A DNA stretch of 64,000 nt from Melioribacter sp. (lineage in GTDB: Bacteria > Bacteroidota > Ignavibacteria > Ignavibacteriales > Melioribacteraceae). A program made the translations under genes and the position numbers. The stretch lies in NCBI GenBank assembly GCA_026417975.1, contig JAOACD010000009.1, positions 310,001 to 374,000 of the forward strand, written 5' to 3'. The first letter of the stretch is position 1; every line of letters starts with the position of its first letter. The notes under the pieces were generated by a model. That model was not told where the DNA came from and searched no databases. It saw only the letters and a program-made list of their open reading frames with translations. Shown in pieces: positions 1 to 8,385 of this stretch.

Positions 1-759
1 TATTTATTACCGATTCGTAAAAAAACTGTTCTGCAAAATTTACGCACAGCTTTCCCTGAAAAAGATGAAAAAGAAATTAAAAAAATTGCTAAAAAAAATT
101 ATCAGAATATCTCGATAACATTTTGTGAGTTATTATTGATTCCGCATTTAAAGTTAAGTGAAGTTAAAGAGCAAGTTAGTTTTGAAAATTTAGAGTTAGT
201 AAAAAAAAATATTGAGAAAAAAGAAGGGTTAATTATATTAACAGGGCATTTTGGTAACTGGGAAATTTTAATATCTTCTATAGTTGCATACATTAATGCC
301 AAATATCATGTTCTTGTAAAGCCTCAGCGAAATCAATATATAACTCAATGGCTAAAAGAAACAAGAAGTGTTGGAAATACAAATGTTATTGCATCAGGAA
401 TATCAGTAAAAGAAATTATAAAAGCACTAAGATCGGGCGAAGTTGTATTAATTGCTGGTGATCAAAGAGGACCTTTTGAAGGTCATAGATTTCAGTTTTT
501 TAATCATCCTACATCTCTGTATACTGGTACTGCTTCGATTGCACTGAAAACTAAAAGTAATGTTCTACTTGCAGCAGTTGAAAGACAAAAAGATTATAAG
601 TATAAAGTTTTCATTGAAGAACTAGATTTTAATAATCTTCCAGAAAATGATGAAGAAAAATCTCTTGAATTAACACAACGTTATATTTCCTTTCTCGAAA
701 GATATATCAGAAAAAGTCCCGAACAATATTTCTGGATGCATAAATTATGGAAATATTAA
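1..759 (+). CDS. Lipid A biosynthesis lauroyl/lysophospholipid acyltransferase, 5' end cut by window
   Basis: The frame is open from base 1, so the ORF-track start at 136 (a TTG) is internal; about 252 codons are visible. Upstream of that TTG the frame reads NLRTAFPEKDEKEIKKI, typical of the LpxL/HtrB family. The family's catalytic HX4(D/E) motif is seen as GHFGNWE. These inner-membrane enzymes transfer an acyl chain from acyl-ACP to a lipid A precursor. The gene overlaps the next one, a family 9 glycosyltransferase, by 13 nt, which fits a lipopolysaccharide-assembly operon. The N-terminal membrane anchor lies outside the window. The family is clear; the exact acyl substrate is not. Confidence 0.85.
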   Translation, partial: YLLPIRKKTVLQNLRTAFPEKDEKEIKKIAKKNYQNISITFCELLLIPHLKLSEVKEQVSFENLELVKKNIEKKEGLIILTGHFGNWEILISSIVAYINAKYHVLVKPQRNQYITQWLKETRSVGNTNVIASGISVKEIIKALRSGEVVLIAGDQRGPFEGHRFQFFNHPTSLYTGTASIALKTKSNVLLAAVERQKDYKYKVFIEELDFNNLPENDEEKSLELTQRYISFLERYIRKSPEQYFWMHKLWKY

Positions 760-1778
760 ATACGGGTAAGAAGATTCTTGTTATTCAAACTGCATTTTTG
801 GGAGATGCAATTTTAACATTACCAATGATTCAAAAACTAAAAGAAAAGTATAATGATTCTATGATAGATGTTCTTTGTATTCCTGCAACTTCTGAAATAT
901 TTTATCATTCACCTTATGTTAATGAAGTTATTGTCTATGACAAAAAAGGCAAACAAAAATCTTTAATTCATTTAATAAAGCTTGTAAGAAAAATAAGAAA
1001 TGCAAAGTATACAAAAATATATTCACCACATCGCTCATTTAGAACAGCAATTATAATATTATTTTCAAAAGTAAAAGAAACCTATGGATTTGATAATTCG
1101 TCTTTAAGTTTTGTTTATAAGTACAAAGTTCATTACAATAAAAAAAAACATGAAGTCGAAAGAAATCTAAATTTAATTGGGTATGATACTGAAAAAAATA
1201 GTTGGCGAATCTTTCCAGAATTAATTTTTAAAAATGAAATTTCACAAAAGTTTAACAATATAATAAGTGATAAAAAGTTAGCAGCTGTAGCACCTGGCTC
1301 TGTATGGAAAACAAAAATTTATCCTAAGGAATATTACAAGGTTATTATAAAGTTTCTAATAGACACAGGCTATTTTGTTTTGCTAATCGGAGGAGAGCAG
1401 GATAAAGACTTATGCCAAGAATTTTATATGGAATTTAAGAACTCTTCTTATTCATTTGCTGGAATGTTATCTCCAGTTGAAACAATTTCACTATTAAAGA
1501 AAACTTCTTTGTTAATTTGTAACGATAGTGCTCCAACCCATATGGGAATGGCAGCTCGAATTCCTACTTTAACAATTTTTTGTTCAACCGTCCCTGAATT
1601 TGGATTTTATCCATATAATCCTATGAGTGATTTTATATCGTATGATAACTTAAAATGTAAACCTTGTGGTATACATGGCTATAAAAATTGTCCTATTAGA
1701 ACATTTGACTGCGGATATTTATTAAAGCCAGAATACATAATAGAAAAACTTAGAGTAATGATTAATAGAAGAAAATAA
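747..1778 (+). CDS. Glycosyltransferase family 9, heptosyltransferase-like
   Basis: This 343-residue protein has the GT9 (WaaF/WaaC type) pattern. It starts with ILVIQTAFLGDAILTLPMI, the N-terminal acceptor domain. The C-terminal donor domain carries APGSVWKTKIYP and the nucleotide-sugar site CNDSAPTHMGMAARIPT. Near the end is a Cys cluster (KCKPCGIHGYKNCP), often seen in heptosyltransferase II relatives. Known members add a heptose from ADP-heptose to the LPS core at the cytoplasmic face. The gene overlaps the acyltransferase gene upstream, so the two are probably co-translated. The sugar and acceptor are inferred and could differ from heptose. Confidence 0.82.
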   Translation: MEILNTGKKILVIQTAFLGDAILTLPMIQKLKEKYNDSMIDVLCIPATSEIFYHSPYVNEVIVYDKKGKQKSLIHLIKLVRKIRNAKYTKIYSPHRSFRTAIIILFSKVKETYGFDNSSLSFVYKYKVHYNKKKHEVERNLNLIGYDTEKNSWRIFPELIFKNEISQKFNNIISDKKLAAVAPGSVWKTKIYPKEYYKVIIKFLIDTGYFVLLIGGEQDKDLCQEFYMEFKNSSYSFAGMLSPVETISLLKKTSLLICNDSAPTHMGMAARIPTLTIFCSTVPEFGFYPYNPMSDFISYDNLKCKPCGIHGYKNCPIRTFDCGYLLKPEYIIEKLRVMINRRK

Positions 1779-1820
1779 GTTTGTAAATTTTTATATTTGG
1801 AGTGTATACAAGGGAGTGAG

Positions 1821-2660
1821 ATGAAATTTTTTAATTTGGATACATTAAAAAAAATTTTTGTAATTATAGCACCAAACATTCCAGACTCGAGCACTAAAAC
1901 CTATAAATTTAGCTTCTTAAGAACTACAGCTTATATTTTAATTTACACCTTTATTTCTTGGCTTGTGTTGATTTTTATTTTATCAATCACGCCTTTGAAA
2001 GATTTTTTATTTGTAGTTGACAATCAAGAACTAATAGCCCAAAGAAAGAAAATAAATGAACTTCAGGAAAAAGTTAAAATCCTTACAAAAGAATTAGAAG
2101 ATATTTCTACTGTAAATGAGAAAATTAAATATTCATTGCAGCTTGCTAAAAAAGATACAGCAGATACTTCCAAAGCACTTTATGAAAAATTGAAAAAGAA
2201 GATAACAAAAAAAGTAAATATTGAAGGGAATGTATTTTTAACTATAAAGGAATTCTTGTTGAAATTTTTTAATAATAGTGAATCAAGTGATTCCTTAGTG
2301 TTTATTGCTCCATCAAGTGGATATTTAACTAAAGAGTTTTCCCCAAAGACAGGTCATTTAGGTGCTGATTATGGAGTTAGAATTGGGTCACCTGTTTATG
2401 CTGCTGCGGGTGGATTAGTGATTTTTGCAGATTACACAATTGACTATGGGTATACAATCATTATTCAGCATGATTATGGTTACATTACAATCTATAAACA
2501 TTGTTCATCTTTACTCAAAAAGACTCAAGACTATGTTAGACAGGGCGAGCTAATAGCTCTAAGTGGAAATTCAGGTAAAAAAAGTACAGGACCACATCTT
2601 CATTTTGAAATTTGGCATTATGGTAAACCAATTAATCCGGAAACTTTATTAATTAAATAA
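1821..2660 (+). CDS. Membrane-anchored M23 family metallopeptidase
   Basis: I place the start at ATG 1821, which follows an AGGGAGTGAG ribosome site; the track's TTG at 1797 has no such site. The 279 residues comprise a short cytoplasmic stretch, one membrane helix (about residues 36-55, TFISWLVLIFILSITPL), a Lys/Glu-rich coiled-coil segment, and a C-terminal LytM/M23 domain. The zinc ligands are present as HLGAD and HLHFE. M23 enzymes cut peptidoglycan cross-links in the periplasm. The gene sits 10 nt before a bactofilin gene, a pairing known from cell-shape modules in other bacteria, so a role in localised wall remodelling is likely. Confidence 0.88.
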   Translation: MKFFNLDTLKKIFVIIAPNIPDSSTKTYKFSFLRTTAYILIYTFISWLVLIFILSITPLKDFLFVVDNQELIAQRKKINELQEKVKILTKELEDISTVNEKIKYSLQLAKKDTADTSKALYEKLKKKITKKVNIEGNVFLTIKEFLLKFFNNSESSDSLVFIAPSSGYLTKEFSPKTGHLGADYGVRIGSPVYAAAGGLVIFADYTIDYGYTIIIQHDYGYITIYKHCSSLLKKTQDYVRQGELIALSGNSGKKSTGPHLHFEIWHYGKPINPETLLIK

Positions 2661-2670
2661 GGAGGGAGCT

Positions 2671-3042
2671 ATGGCTTCTAAAAAAGATTCTCATGAAGAT
2701 GAAGTAAGTATAATTAGTAGCGGTGTCAAAATTGAAGGAAATTTAAGTAGTGAAGGAAACGTTAGGATTGATGGAATTGTTATAGGGAATTTATTGATCA
2801 ATGGGAATCTTACAATTGGAGATTCATCAGAAATAAAAGGAGAAATAAGAGCAAAAAATGTAACAACAAATGGTAAAGTTGAAGGTAAAATTTATGCTTC
2901 AGAAAAATTAAAATTGGAATCAAAATCAATTATAAAAGGTGATTTGGTTACCAAAACATTAATAATTGAAGAGGGAGCTATTTTTGATGGCCATAGCACA
3001 ATGAATGGTTATTCATCCGATATTAAAAAAGATGATAAATAA
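2671..3042 (+). CDS. Bactofilin (polymer-forming cytoskeletal protein)
   Basis: This 123-residue protein is a single bactofilin domain. Its repeating beta-helix strands are visible as short Gly/hydrophobic steps such as GVKIEGNLSSEGNVRIDG and GEIRAKNVTTNGKVEGKI, flanked by short polar tails. Bactofilins self-assemble without nucleotide into membrane-associated filaments that position wall enzymes. A strong GGAGGGAG ribosome site precedes the ATG. The gene follows the M23 peptidase and overlaps the AtpZ start by 11 nt, so cell-shape and ATP synthase genes share a transcript here. The family call is firm; the cellular role is inferred from the neighbour. Confidence 0.92.
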   Translation: MASKKDSHEDEVSIISSGVKIEGNLSSEGNVRIDGIVIGNLLINGNLTIGDSSEIKGEIRAKNVTTNGKVEGKIYASEKLKLESKSIIKGDLVTKTLIIEEGAIFDGHSTMNGYSSDIKKDDK

Positions 3043-3295
3043 TTTTAATAATCACTCAAAAAAGATTGCATACATATATCGTAACATTGGTCCATATTTA
3101 GGATTAGGGACTCAACTTGCTTTGACAATTATATTAATGTTCTTTCTAGGTAAATGGCTTGATGATTTTTTTAATACTAGCCCAATTTTAATGCTAATTT
3201 TTTCTTTTTTAGGTTGTTTTGCCGCAGTTTTTAATTTTGTTAAGACAGTGATCAATCTTAATAAAAAAAATAAATATAATGGCAAAACAAATTAG
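3032..3295 (+). CDS. atpZ: AtpZ/AtpI-type ATP synthase accessory membrane protein
   Basis: The track start at 3005 would overlap the bactofilin gene by 38 nt. ATG 3032 (MINNFNNH) gives an 87-residue protein overlapping by only 11 nt and is preferred. There are two membrane helices, LGLGTQLALTIILMFFLGKW and PILMLIFSFLGCFAAVFNFV, joined by LDDFF. This is the AtpZ pattern, found just upstream of atpB in many bacteria. Family members help assemble the c-ring or act in Mg/Ca transport. Its place at the head of the ATP synthase genes supports the call. Confidence 0.8.
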   Translation: MINNFNNHSKKIAYIYRNIGPYLGLGTQLALTIILMFFLGKWLDDFFNTSPILMLIFSFLGCFAAVFNFVKTVINLNKKNKYNGKTN

Positions 3296-3683
3296 AGCTT
3301 CCTTTTTATTCTTACTTTTTATTGCCGTAATAATAATATACCTTTATTTTTCTGAAATTATTACAGATTCCCATTTTAAGTCTATCATATTCGCAAAAAT
3401 AATAGCAGTGTTAAATTATATTTTGTTTCTTATTTTATTTAAAATTTCTATTGATAAAAGTATATCTAAATTCGTATTAATTAATATAGGAGGTATGGTT
3501 TTAAGAATTTTATTAATACTTGCTTTAGTTTTTATTATATTCAAATTCTTGAAAGTTGATGAATATAGGTTTATATTTGCATTCTTTATAATGTATTTTT
3601 TGTTATTGGTTTTTGAATTATTTATTGTACTAAAGTCAATTTCAAGGAAATCTTGCGGTAATTTAAGAGATGTTATTAAATAA
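3279..3683 (+). CDS. AtpI-like four-helix membrane protein ahead of atpB
   Basis: A 134-residue, very hydrophobic protein with four predicted membrane helices (about residues 8-24, 38-56, 66-88 and 95-118) and a basic C-terminal tail. It overlaps atpZ by 17 nt and atpB by 14 nt, so it is translationally tied to both. Its position and topology match ATP synthase subunit I (AtpI) or the small membrane proteins found between AtpZ and AtpB in Bacteroidota. Sequence alone does not give the function; an assembly role for the F0 sector is inferred from position. Confidence 0.6.
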   Translation: MAKQIRASFLFLLFIAVIIIYLYFSEIITDSHFKSIIFAKIIAVLNYILFLILFKISIDKSISKFVLINIGGMVLRILLILALVFIIFKFLKVDEYRFIFAFFIMYFLLLVFELFIVLKSISRKSCGNLRDVIK

Positions 3684-4506
3684 TATTAACCTTGCAGACA
3701 CACTAAAAAAAGCACAGTCAGGTCAAGATACTGGCTGGATAATGCATCATATTTTAGATTCAAAAGAGTTAGATTTAACTCCGTTTGGTGTTATTCATCT
3801 TCCCGAACTTCATTTATTTGGTCTGGATTTATCTATTACGAAGCATGTGGTTTTTATGTGGATAGCTGCTTTAATATTAATTATTACATTTATAAAAGTA
3901 TCAAAGTCATACAAAAAATCTCTAGTCCCGAAAGGGGTTACAAACCTTATTGAAGTACTGGTCTTATTTGTTAGAGATGAAATAGCAAAGCCTACAATTG
4001 GTCAAGGACATGAAAAATTTCTTCCTTATTTACTAACAGTATTTTTCTTCATATTAACATGTAACTTTTTGGGTTTACTGCCATATGCAGCCACTTCAAC
4101 AAGTAATTTAGCTGTTACAGCAACACTTGCTATTATGTCATTTTTGGTTATTCAAATTGGTGGTATACTAAAAAATGGATTTGTAGGATATTTTAAAGGT
4201 TTATTACCTCATGGAATTCCTTTTTGGTTGGTACCAATTATGTTTGTTGTAGAATTGCTTGGACTTTTTACTAAGCCATTTGCGTTAGCTATCCGTCTTT
4301 TTGCAAATATGACTGCAGGCCATATTGTTATTCTTGCTTTGCTGGGGTTGATATTTATTTTGAGAACTTATTTCGTAGTTCCAGTTTCAATTTCGTTTGC
4401 TTTGTTTATTTATTTGCTGGAAGTTTTAGTAGCAATAATTCAGGCATATATTTTTACAATGTTATCTTCATTATTTATTGGTATGGCATATCATCAAGAA
4501 CATTAA
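3670..4506 (+). CDS. atpB: F0F1 ATP synthase subunit a
   Basis: This 278-residue integral membrane protein forms the proton half-channels of F0. The essential arginine is visible in KPFALAIRLFANMTAGH, the hallmark of subunit a. The last helix carries EVLVAIIQAYIFTMLSSLF. The N-terminal region is long and polar (to about residue 50), as in Bacteroidota and Chlorobi homologues. The start overlaps the upstream membrane-protein gene by 14 nt. Next is atpE with a strong ribosome site, consistent with the higher copy number of subunit c. Confidence 0.96.
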   Translation: MLLNNINLADTLKKAQSGQDTGWIMHHILDSKELDLTPFGVIHLPELHLFGLDLSITKHVVFMWIAALILIITFIKVSKSYKKSLVPKGVTNLIEVLVLFVRDEIAKPTIGQGHEKFLPYLLTVFFFILTCNFLGLLPYAATSTSNLAVTATLAIMSFLVIQIGGILKNGFVGYFKGLLPHGIPFWLVPIMFVVELLGLFTKPFALAIRLFANMTAGHIVILALLGLIFILRTYFVVPVSISFALFIYLLEVLVAIIQAYIFTMLSSLFIGMAYHQEH

Positions 4507-4525
4507 AATAAAAAAGGAGGAATCA

Positions 4526-4744
4526 ATGGAATTTGTTTATTTAGCAGCTGGATTCGGAGCCGCCCTAACAGTTATAGGCGGTGCATTTGGAATTGGTAAA
4601 TTAGCTAGCTCAGCTATGGAAGCAAGTGGCCGTCAGCCAGAAGCGGCAGGAGAAATTAGAACTTCCATGATTATTGCTGCTGCTTTGATAGAAGGTATTT
4701 CACTTTTCTCTTTAGTTATTTGTATTCTATTGGCATTAAAATAA
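4526..4744 (+). CDS. atpE: F0F1 ATP synthase subunit c
   Basis: The true start is ATG 4526 (MEFVYLAAGF), preceded by AAAAAGGAGGAATCA; the track start at 4478 lies inside atpB. The 72-residue hairpin has a Gly-rich first helix, the polar loop SGRQPEA, and a second helix with the ion-binding carboxylate in IIAAALIEGISLFSL. The carboxylate is followed by Gly rather than the Ser/Thr typical of sodium-binding c subunits, so proton coupling is more likely. The optimal ribosome site fits the need for many copies per ring. Confidence 0.95.
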   Translation: MEFVYLAAGFGAALTVIGGAFGIGKLASSAMEASGRQPEAAGEIRTSMIIAAALIEGISLFSLVICILLALK

Positions 4745-4777
4745 TTTGCGGTTAATTTTTTAAATGTGGGGTAGATT

Positions 4778-5323
4778 ATGAGTTATAGACTTTTGCTAGT
4801 ATTAGCTTTGGTAAGTGAAGGTGGAGCTTCGGGTAGCCCTTTGGATGTTAATCCTGGATTGATGCTATGGACAATAGTAACAGTTTTTTTGCTTTTTTTA
4901 GTTCTTTCAAAATTGGCTTGGAAGCCTATTCTGAAGTCTCTTAATGAAAGAGAAAATTTTATTAGAGAATCAATTGAAAAAGCAGAAAATGCAAGAAAAG
5001 AAGCGGAAAGAATAATAGCTGAAAATAAAGCAAACCTTCAGAAAGCGGAAGCAGAGGCTCAAAAAATTGTAGAACAGGGAAGAGAATATGCTGAGAAATT
5101 GAAAATGCAAATATTAGAAGAGAGTAAAGCTCAGGCCAAAAAGATGATTGAAGATGCACAAAAAGAGATTGAAAGAAAAAATATTGAAGCTTTTTCGAAG
5201 CTGAAAGAACAAGTTGCTGATATTGCAGTTGCTGCAGCTGAAAAAATTATAAGAGAAAATTTAGACAAAGAAAAACAAATCAAGCTAATAAATAAGTATC
5301 TTGAAGATCTTTCGAAAAATTAA
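4778..5323 (+). CDS. atpF: F0F1 ATP synthase subunit b
   Basis: This 181-residue protein forms the peripheral stalk. One membrane helix (about residues 28-45, LMLWTIVTVFLLFLVLSKLAW) is followed by a long charged coiled coil rich in Ala, Glu, Lys and Arg. The pattern SKLAWKPILKSLNERE is typical of subunit b. It is followed two nucleotides later by atpH, its partner in the stalk. The N-terminal residues before the helix include a small Gly/Ser-rich stretch. A single b gene is present, not the b/b' pair of phototrophs. Confidence 0.94.
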   Translation: MSYRLLLVLALVSEGGASGSPLDVNPGLMLWTIVTVFLLFLVLSKLAWKPILKSLNERENFIRESIEKAENARKEAERIIAENKANLQKAEAEAQKIVEQGREYAEKLKMQILEESKAQAKKMIEDAQKEIERKNIEAFSKLKEQVADIAVAAAEKIIRENLDKEKQIKLINKYLEDLSKN

Positions 5324-5325
5324 AG

Positions 5326-5883
5326 ATGAGTGTATATAGAATATCATATCGTTATGCAAATTCTTTATATCAACTGGCATTGGAAAAGGGTGTATTAGAT
5401 AAAATTGCAGCCGACGTTGAGTTGGTTTTCTTAACGATGGAAAAATCAAGGGAATTAAGAGCATTGCTGAAAAATCCAGTGCTTAAGCAAGATAAGAAAA
5501 AAGAATTGTTACAAAAAATTTTTGAGAGCAAAGTTAGTAAAGATGTGTTAGATTTCATTGATTTCGTAATAGAAAAGAAACGTGAAGATATTTTATACGA
5601 GATTTTTAGAGAATTTATGAATATAAGGGACGAAAAAGAGGGAATTATCAGAGCACAAATTGTAACTGCCTCTGAAATTGATGAATCATTAAAAAAACAA
5701 TTTGAATTTGTAATTGAAAAGAAAGAACAAAAGAAGGTTAAATCACAATTTGTAATTAATCCGGAAATTATTGGTGGTTATGTCATTAAGTATAATGATA
5801 TGGTAATTGATGCTTCCTTGAAACATCAATTAGAAAGATTGAGAAAAAAGTTTTTAGAAGACATAAGTATTACGAACAATTAG
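5326..5883 (+). CDS. atpH: F0F1 ATP synthase subunit delta
   Basis: This 185-residue soluble protein links the b stalk to the top of F1. The N-terminal six-helix domain is recognisable in YRYANSLYQLALEKG. The C-terminal domain ends in the family pattern INPEIIGGYVIKYNDMVIDASLKHQLERL. The gene starts 2 nt after atpF stops and is followed by atpA, the usual order. Length and motifs are normal for the OSCP/delta family. Confidence 0.94.
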   Translation: MSVYRISYRYANSLYQLALEKGVLDKIAADVELVFLTMEKSRELRALLKNPVLKQDKKKELLQKIFESKVSKDVLDFIDFVIEKKREDILYEIFREFMNIRDEKEGIIRAQIVTASEIDESLKKQFEFVIEKKEQKKVKSQFVINPEIIGGYVIKYNDMVIDASLKHQLERLRKKFLEDISITNN

Positions 5884-5897
5884 GGATGGGATAAAAA

Positions 5898-7445
5898 ATG
5901 ATAGAAATAAGACCTGACGAAGTTTCAGCAATATTAAGGAAACAACTTGCCGGTTTTGATAATGAAGTAGATGTCTATGATGTTGGAACAGTTTTACAGG
6001 TTGGGGATGGTATAGCTCGTGTTTATGGTCTTACGAAAGTTATGGCAAGTGAATTAGTAGAATTTCCTAATGGAGTTATGGGAATGGTTTTGAATCTTGA
6101 AGAAGATAATGTTGGTTGTGTTTTATTTGGTGAAAGCACTTTAATTAAGGAAGGTGATATAGTTAAAAGAACAAAACGCGTTGCTTCATTTCCTGTGGGG
6201 GAAGGCTTGCTTGGAAGAGTAGTTAATCCTCTTGGTGAGCCTCTTGATGGTAAGGGGAACATTCAATTTGAAAAATATTCTCCTATTGAGAGAAAAGCAT
6301 TGGGTGTTATATATCGCCAACCTGTAAAAGAACCATTGCAGACGGGTATTACAGCTATTGATGCAATGATTCCTATAGGTCGTGGTCAAAGAGAATTAAT
6401 AATTGGTGACAGACAAACCGGTAAGACTGCAATTGCTATTGATACTATTATAAATCAAAAGTATACACATACAGAAGAAGCTAAGAAATATGGTATTAAA
6501 CCAGTATACTGCATCTATGTTGCAATTGGGCAAAAGAACTCTACTGTTGCACAGGTAGTTTCAAGACTTGAAGAATTTGGTGCAATGGAATATACTACTG
6601 TTATTTCAGCTCCAGCTTCTTCGCCAGCACCACTACAATATATAGCGCCTTATGCAGGAGCAACTCTAGGAGAGTATTTTAGAGATAACGGAAAACATGC
6701 GCTTGTTGTTTTTGATGATCTTTCAAAACAAGCTGCTGCATACCGTGAGCTTTCTTTATTATTAAGAAGACCTCCTGGTAGAGAAGCATACCCTGGAGAT
6801 GTTTTTTACTTGCACTCTAGATTACTTGAAAGAGCATCGAAATTAAGTGATGAATTAGGTGGCGGAAGCTTAACTGCTCTTCCTATTATTGAGACTCAGC
6901 AGGGTGATGTTTCTGCTTATATCCCAACAAATGTTATTTCAATAACCGATGGTCAAATTTATCTTGAACCAAATTTGTTTAATGCTGGAGTTCGACCGGC
7001 TATAAATGTAGGAATTTCTGTTTCGCGTGTTGGTGGGAATGCTCAAATAAAAGCTATGAAAAAAGTTGCTGGTTCTCTAAAATTAGATTTGGCTCAATAT
7101 CGCGAATTAGAGGCTTTTGCAAAATTTGGCTCAGATTTAGATAAAGCAACGCAGAGAACTCTTGCAAAAGGTGCTCGTCTCGTAGAATTATTAAAGCAAT
7201 CTCAATATTCTCCACTCCCTGTTGAAAAACAAATCGTTAGCGTTTTTATAGGAACTAATGACTACCTTGAAACTATTGATGTTAAAGACGTTAAAAGATT
7301 CGAAAAAGAATTTCATGAATACATTGAATTAAAATACCCCGAAATATATGAGGATATACGTTCAACAAAAGATTTAACAGAAGGTACAACACAACTTCTA
7401 AGAAAAGCAGCTGAAGAATTTTTGGAAAAGTTTAAGAAGGGTTAA
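5898..7445 (+). CDS. atpA: F0F1 ATP synthase subunit alpha
   Basis: This 515-residue protein is the non-catalytic nucleotide-binding subunit of F1. The Walker A motif is GDRQTGKTA. The alpha/beta signature is [17 protein letters not shown], which carries the arginine finger. The N-terminal beta barrel and C-terminal helical domain are complete. A GGGATGGGAT-like purine tract precedes the ATG. The catalytic beta partner is not in this window (atpD and atpC are absent after atpG), so the enzyme's genes must be split between two loci. Confidence 0.98.
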   Translation: MIEIRPDEVSAILRKQLAGFDNEVDVYDVGTVLQVGDGIARVYGLTKVMASELVEFPNGVMGMVLNLEEDNVGCVLFGESTLIKEGDIVKRTKRVASFPVGEGLLGRVVNPLGEPLDGKGNIQFEKYSPIERKALGVIYRQPVKEPLQTGITAIDAMIPIGRGQRELIIGDRQTGKTAIAIDTIINQKYTHTEEAKKYGIKPVYCIYVAIGQKNSTVAQVVSRLEEFGAMEYTTVISAPASSPAPLQYIAPYAGATLGEYFRDNGKHALVVFDDLSKQAAAYRELSLLLRRPPGREAYPGDVFYLHSRLLERASKLSDELGGGSLTALPIIETQQGDVSAYIPTNVISITDGQIYLEPNLFNAGVRPAINVGISVSRVGGNAQIKAMKKVAGSLKLDLAQYRELEAFAKFGSDLDKATQRTLAKGARLVELLKQSQYSPLPVEKQIVSVFIGTNDYLETIDVKDVKRFEKEFHEYIELKYPEIYEDIRSTKDLTEGTTQLLRKAAEEFLEKFKKG

Positions 7446-7455
7446 TAGTTTACTA

Positions 7456-8337
7456 ATGGCTACATTAAGAGATATAAAAAGAAGAATAATTGGTGTTAAA
7501 AATACACAGCAAATTACAAAGGCAATGAAAATGGTTGCCGCAGCAAGGTTGCGGCGTGCTCAGGAAAATATTATCAATGCAAGGCCTTATTCAAGAAAAA
7601 TTTATGAAGTTTTATCTCATCTATTAAGTATCGAAAAAGATATTTCTAATCAACTTCTTCAGGAAAGAGAACTTAAAAAAGTTGCTATAGTAGTTGTTAC
7701 TTCTGATAGAGGTCTTTGTGGTAGCTTTAATGTAAATGTTATAAAACAAACTGAAGAATTTATTAAAGAAAAGTTTAATGAATTTAATGAAAATGGTGGA
7801 GTTTTTTTATACTGTGTTGGTAAGAAAGGCTATGAATATTTTGCAAAAAGAAATTATAATATTACTAATTCTTACCCTGGTATCTTCTCCCACTTAAAGT
7901 TTGAGTTCGCTTCAGAGATAGCTAAAGAATTGACACATAAATATCTGAATAATGAAATAGATAAAGTTTATCTAATTTATAATGAATTTAGGTCTATTAT
8001 TCAACAGAAAACTGTAATAGAACAATTTCTGCCAATAAAACCATTTGAAAAGAATGAATATGATACAAAAGTAGCAGAATTTATATATGAGCCAAGTAAA
8101 GTTGATATAATTAATTTTTTGTTGCCCAAGCATTTAAATGCGCAAATGTGGAGAGTATTGCTTGAGTCGTATGCTGCAGAACTCGGAGCAAGAATGACTG
8201 CAATGGATATGGCAACAGAGAATGCTAAAGAATTAATACGCTCTTTACAGTTGACTTATAATAAAGTTCGTCAAGCTACAATTACAAAAGAAATTATTGA
8301 AATAGTCTCTGGAGCGAACGCCCTGAAAGAAAGCTAA
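7456..8337 (+). CDS. atpG: F0F1 ATP synthase subunit gamma
   Basis: This 293-residue protein is the central rotor shaft. Both terminal helices are conserved: ATLRDIKRRIIGVKNTQQITKAMKMVAAARLRRAQ at the start and ELGARMTAMDMATENAKELI at the end, with the Rossmann-like middle containing TSDRGLCGSFN. It closes the ATP synthase run; the next gene is ffh after a short gap. The absence of atpD right after atpG is unlike the E. coli order and like that of Chlorobi/Bacteroidota. Confidence 0.96.
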   Translation: MATLRDIKRRIIGVKNTQQITKAMKMVAAARLRRAQENIINARPYSRKIYEVLSHLLSIEKDISNQLLQERELKKVAIVVVTSDRGLCGSFNVNVIKQTEEFIKEKFNEFNENGGVFLYCVGKKGYEYFAKRNYNITNSYPGIFSHLKFEFASEIAKELTHKYLNNEIDKVYLIYNEFRSIIQQKTVIEQFLPIKPFEKNEYDTKVAEFIYEPSKVDIINFLLPKHLNAQMWRVLLESYAAELGARMTAMDMATENAKELIRSLQLTYNKVRQATITKEIIEIVSGANALKES

Positions 8338-8385
8338 TCATTTTTTGAAATGTATTTCCTTTTTATTATCTTTTAATTGGATTTT

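Noticed and set aside
136-759. Acyltransferase starting at 136 as a complete 207-residue gene
   Set aside because: The frame stays open to base 1 and the upstream codons carry family sequence, so the gene is cut by the window edge.
4478-4525. N-terminal extension of atpE from the track
   Set aside because: It lies inside and just after the atpB end; the strong ribosome site and normal c-subunit start are at 4526.
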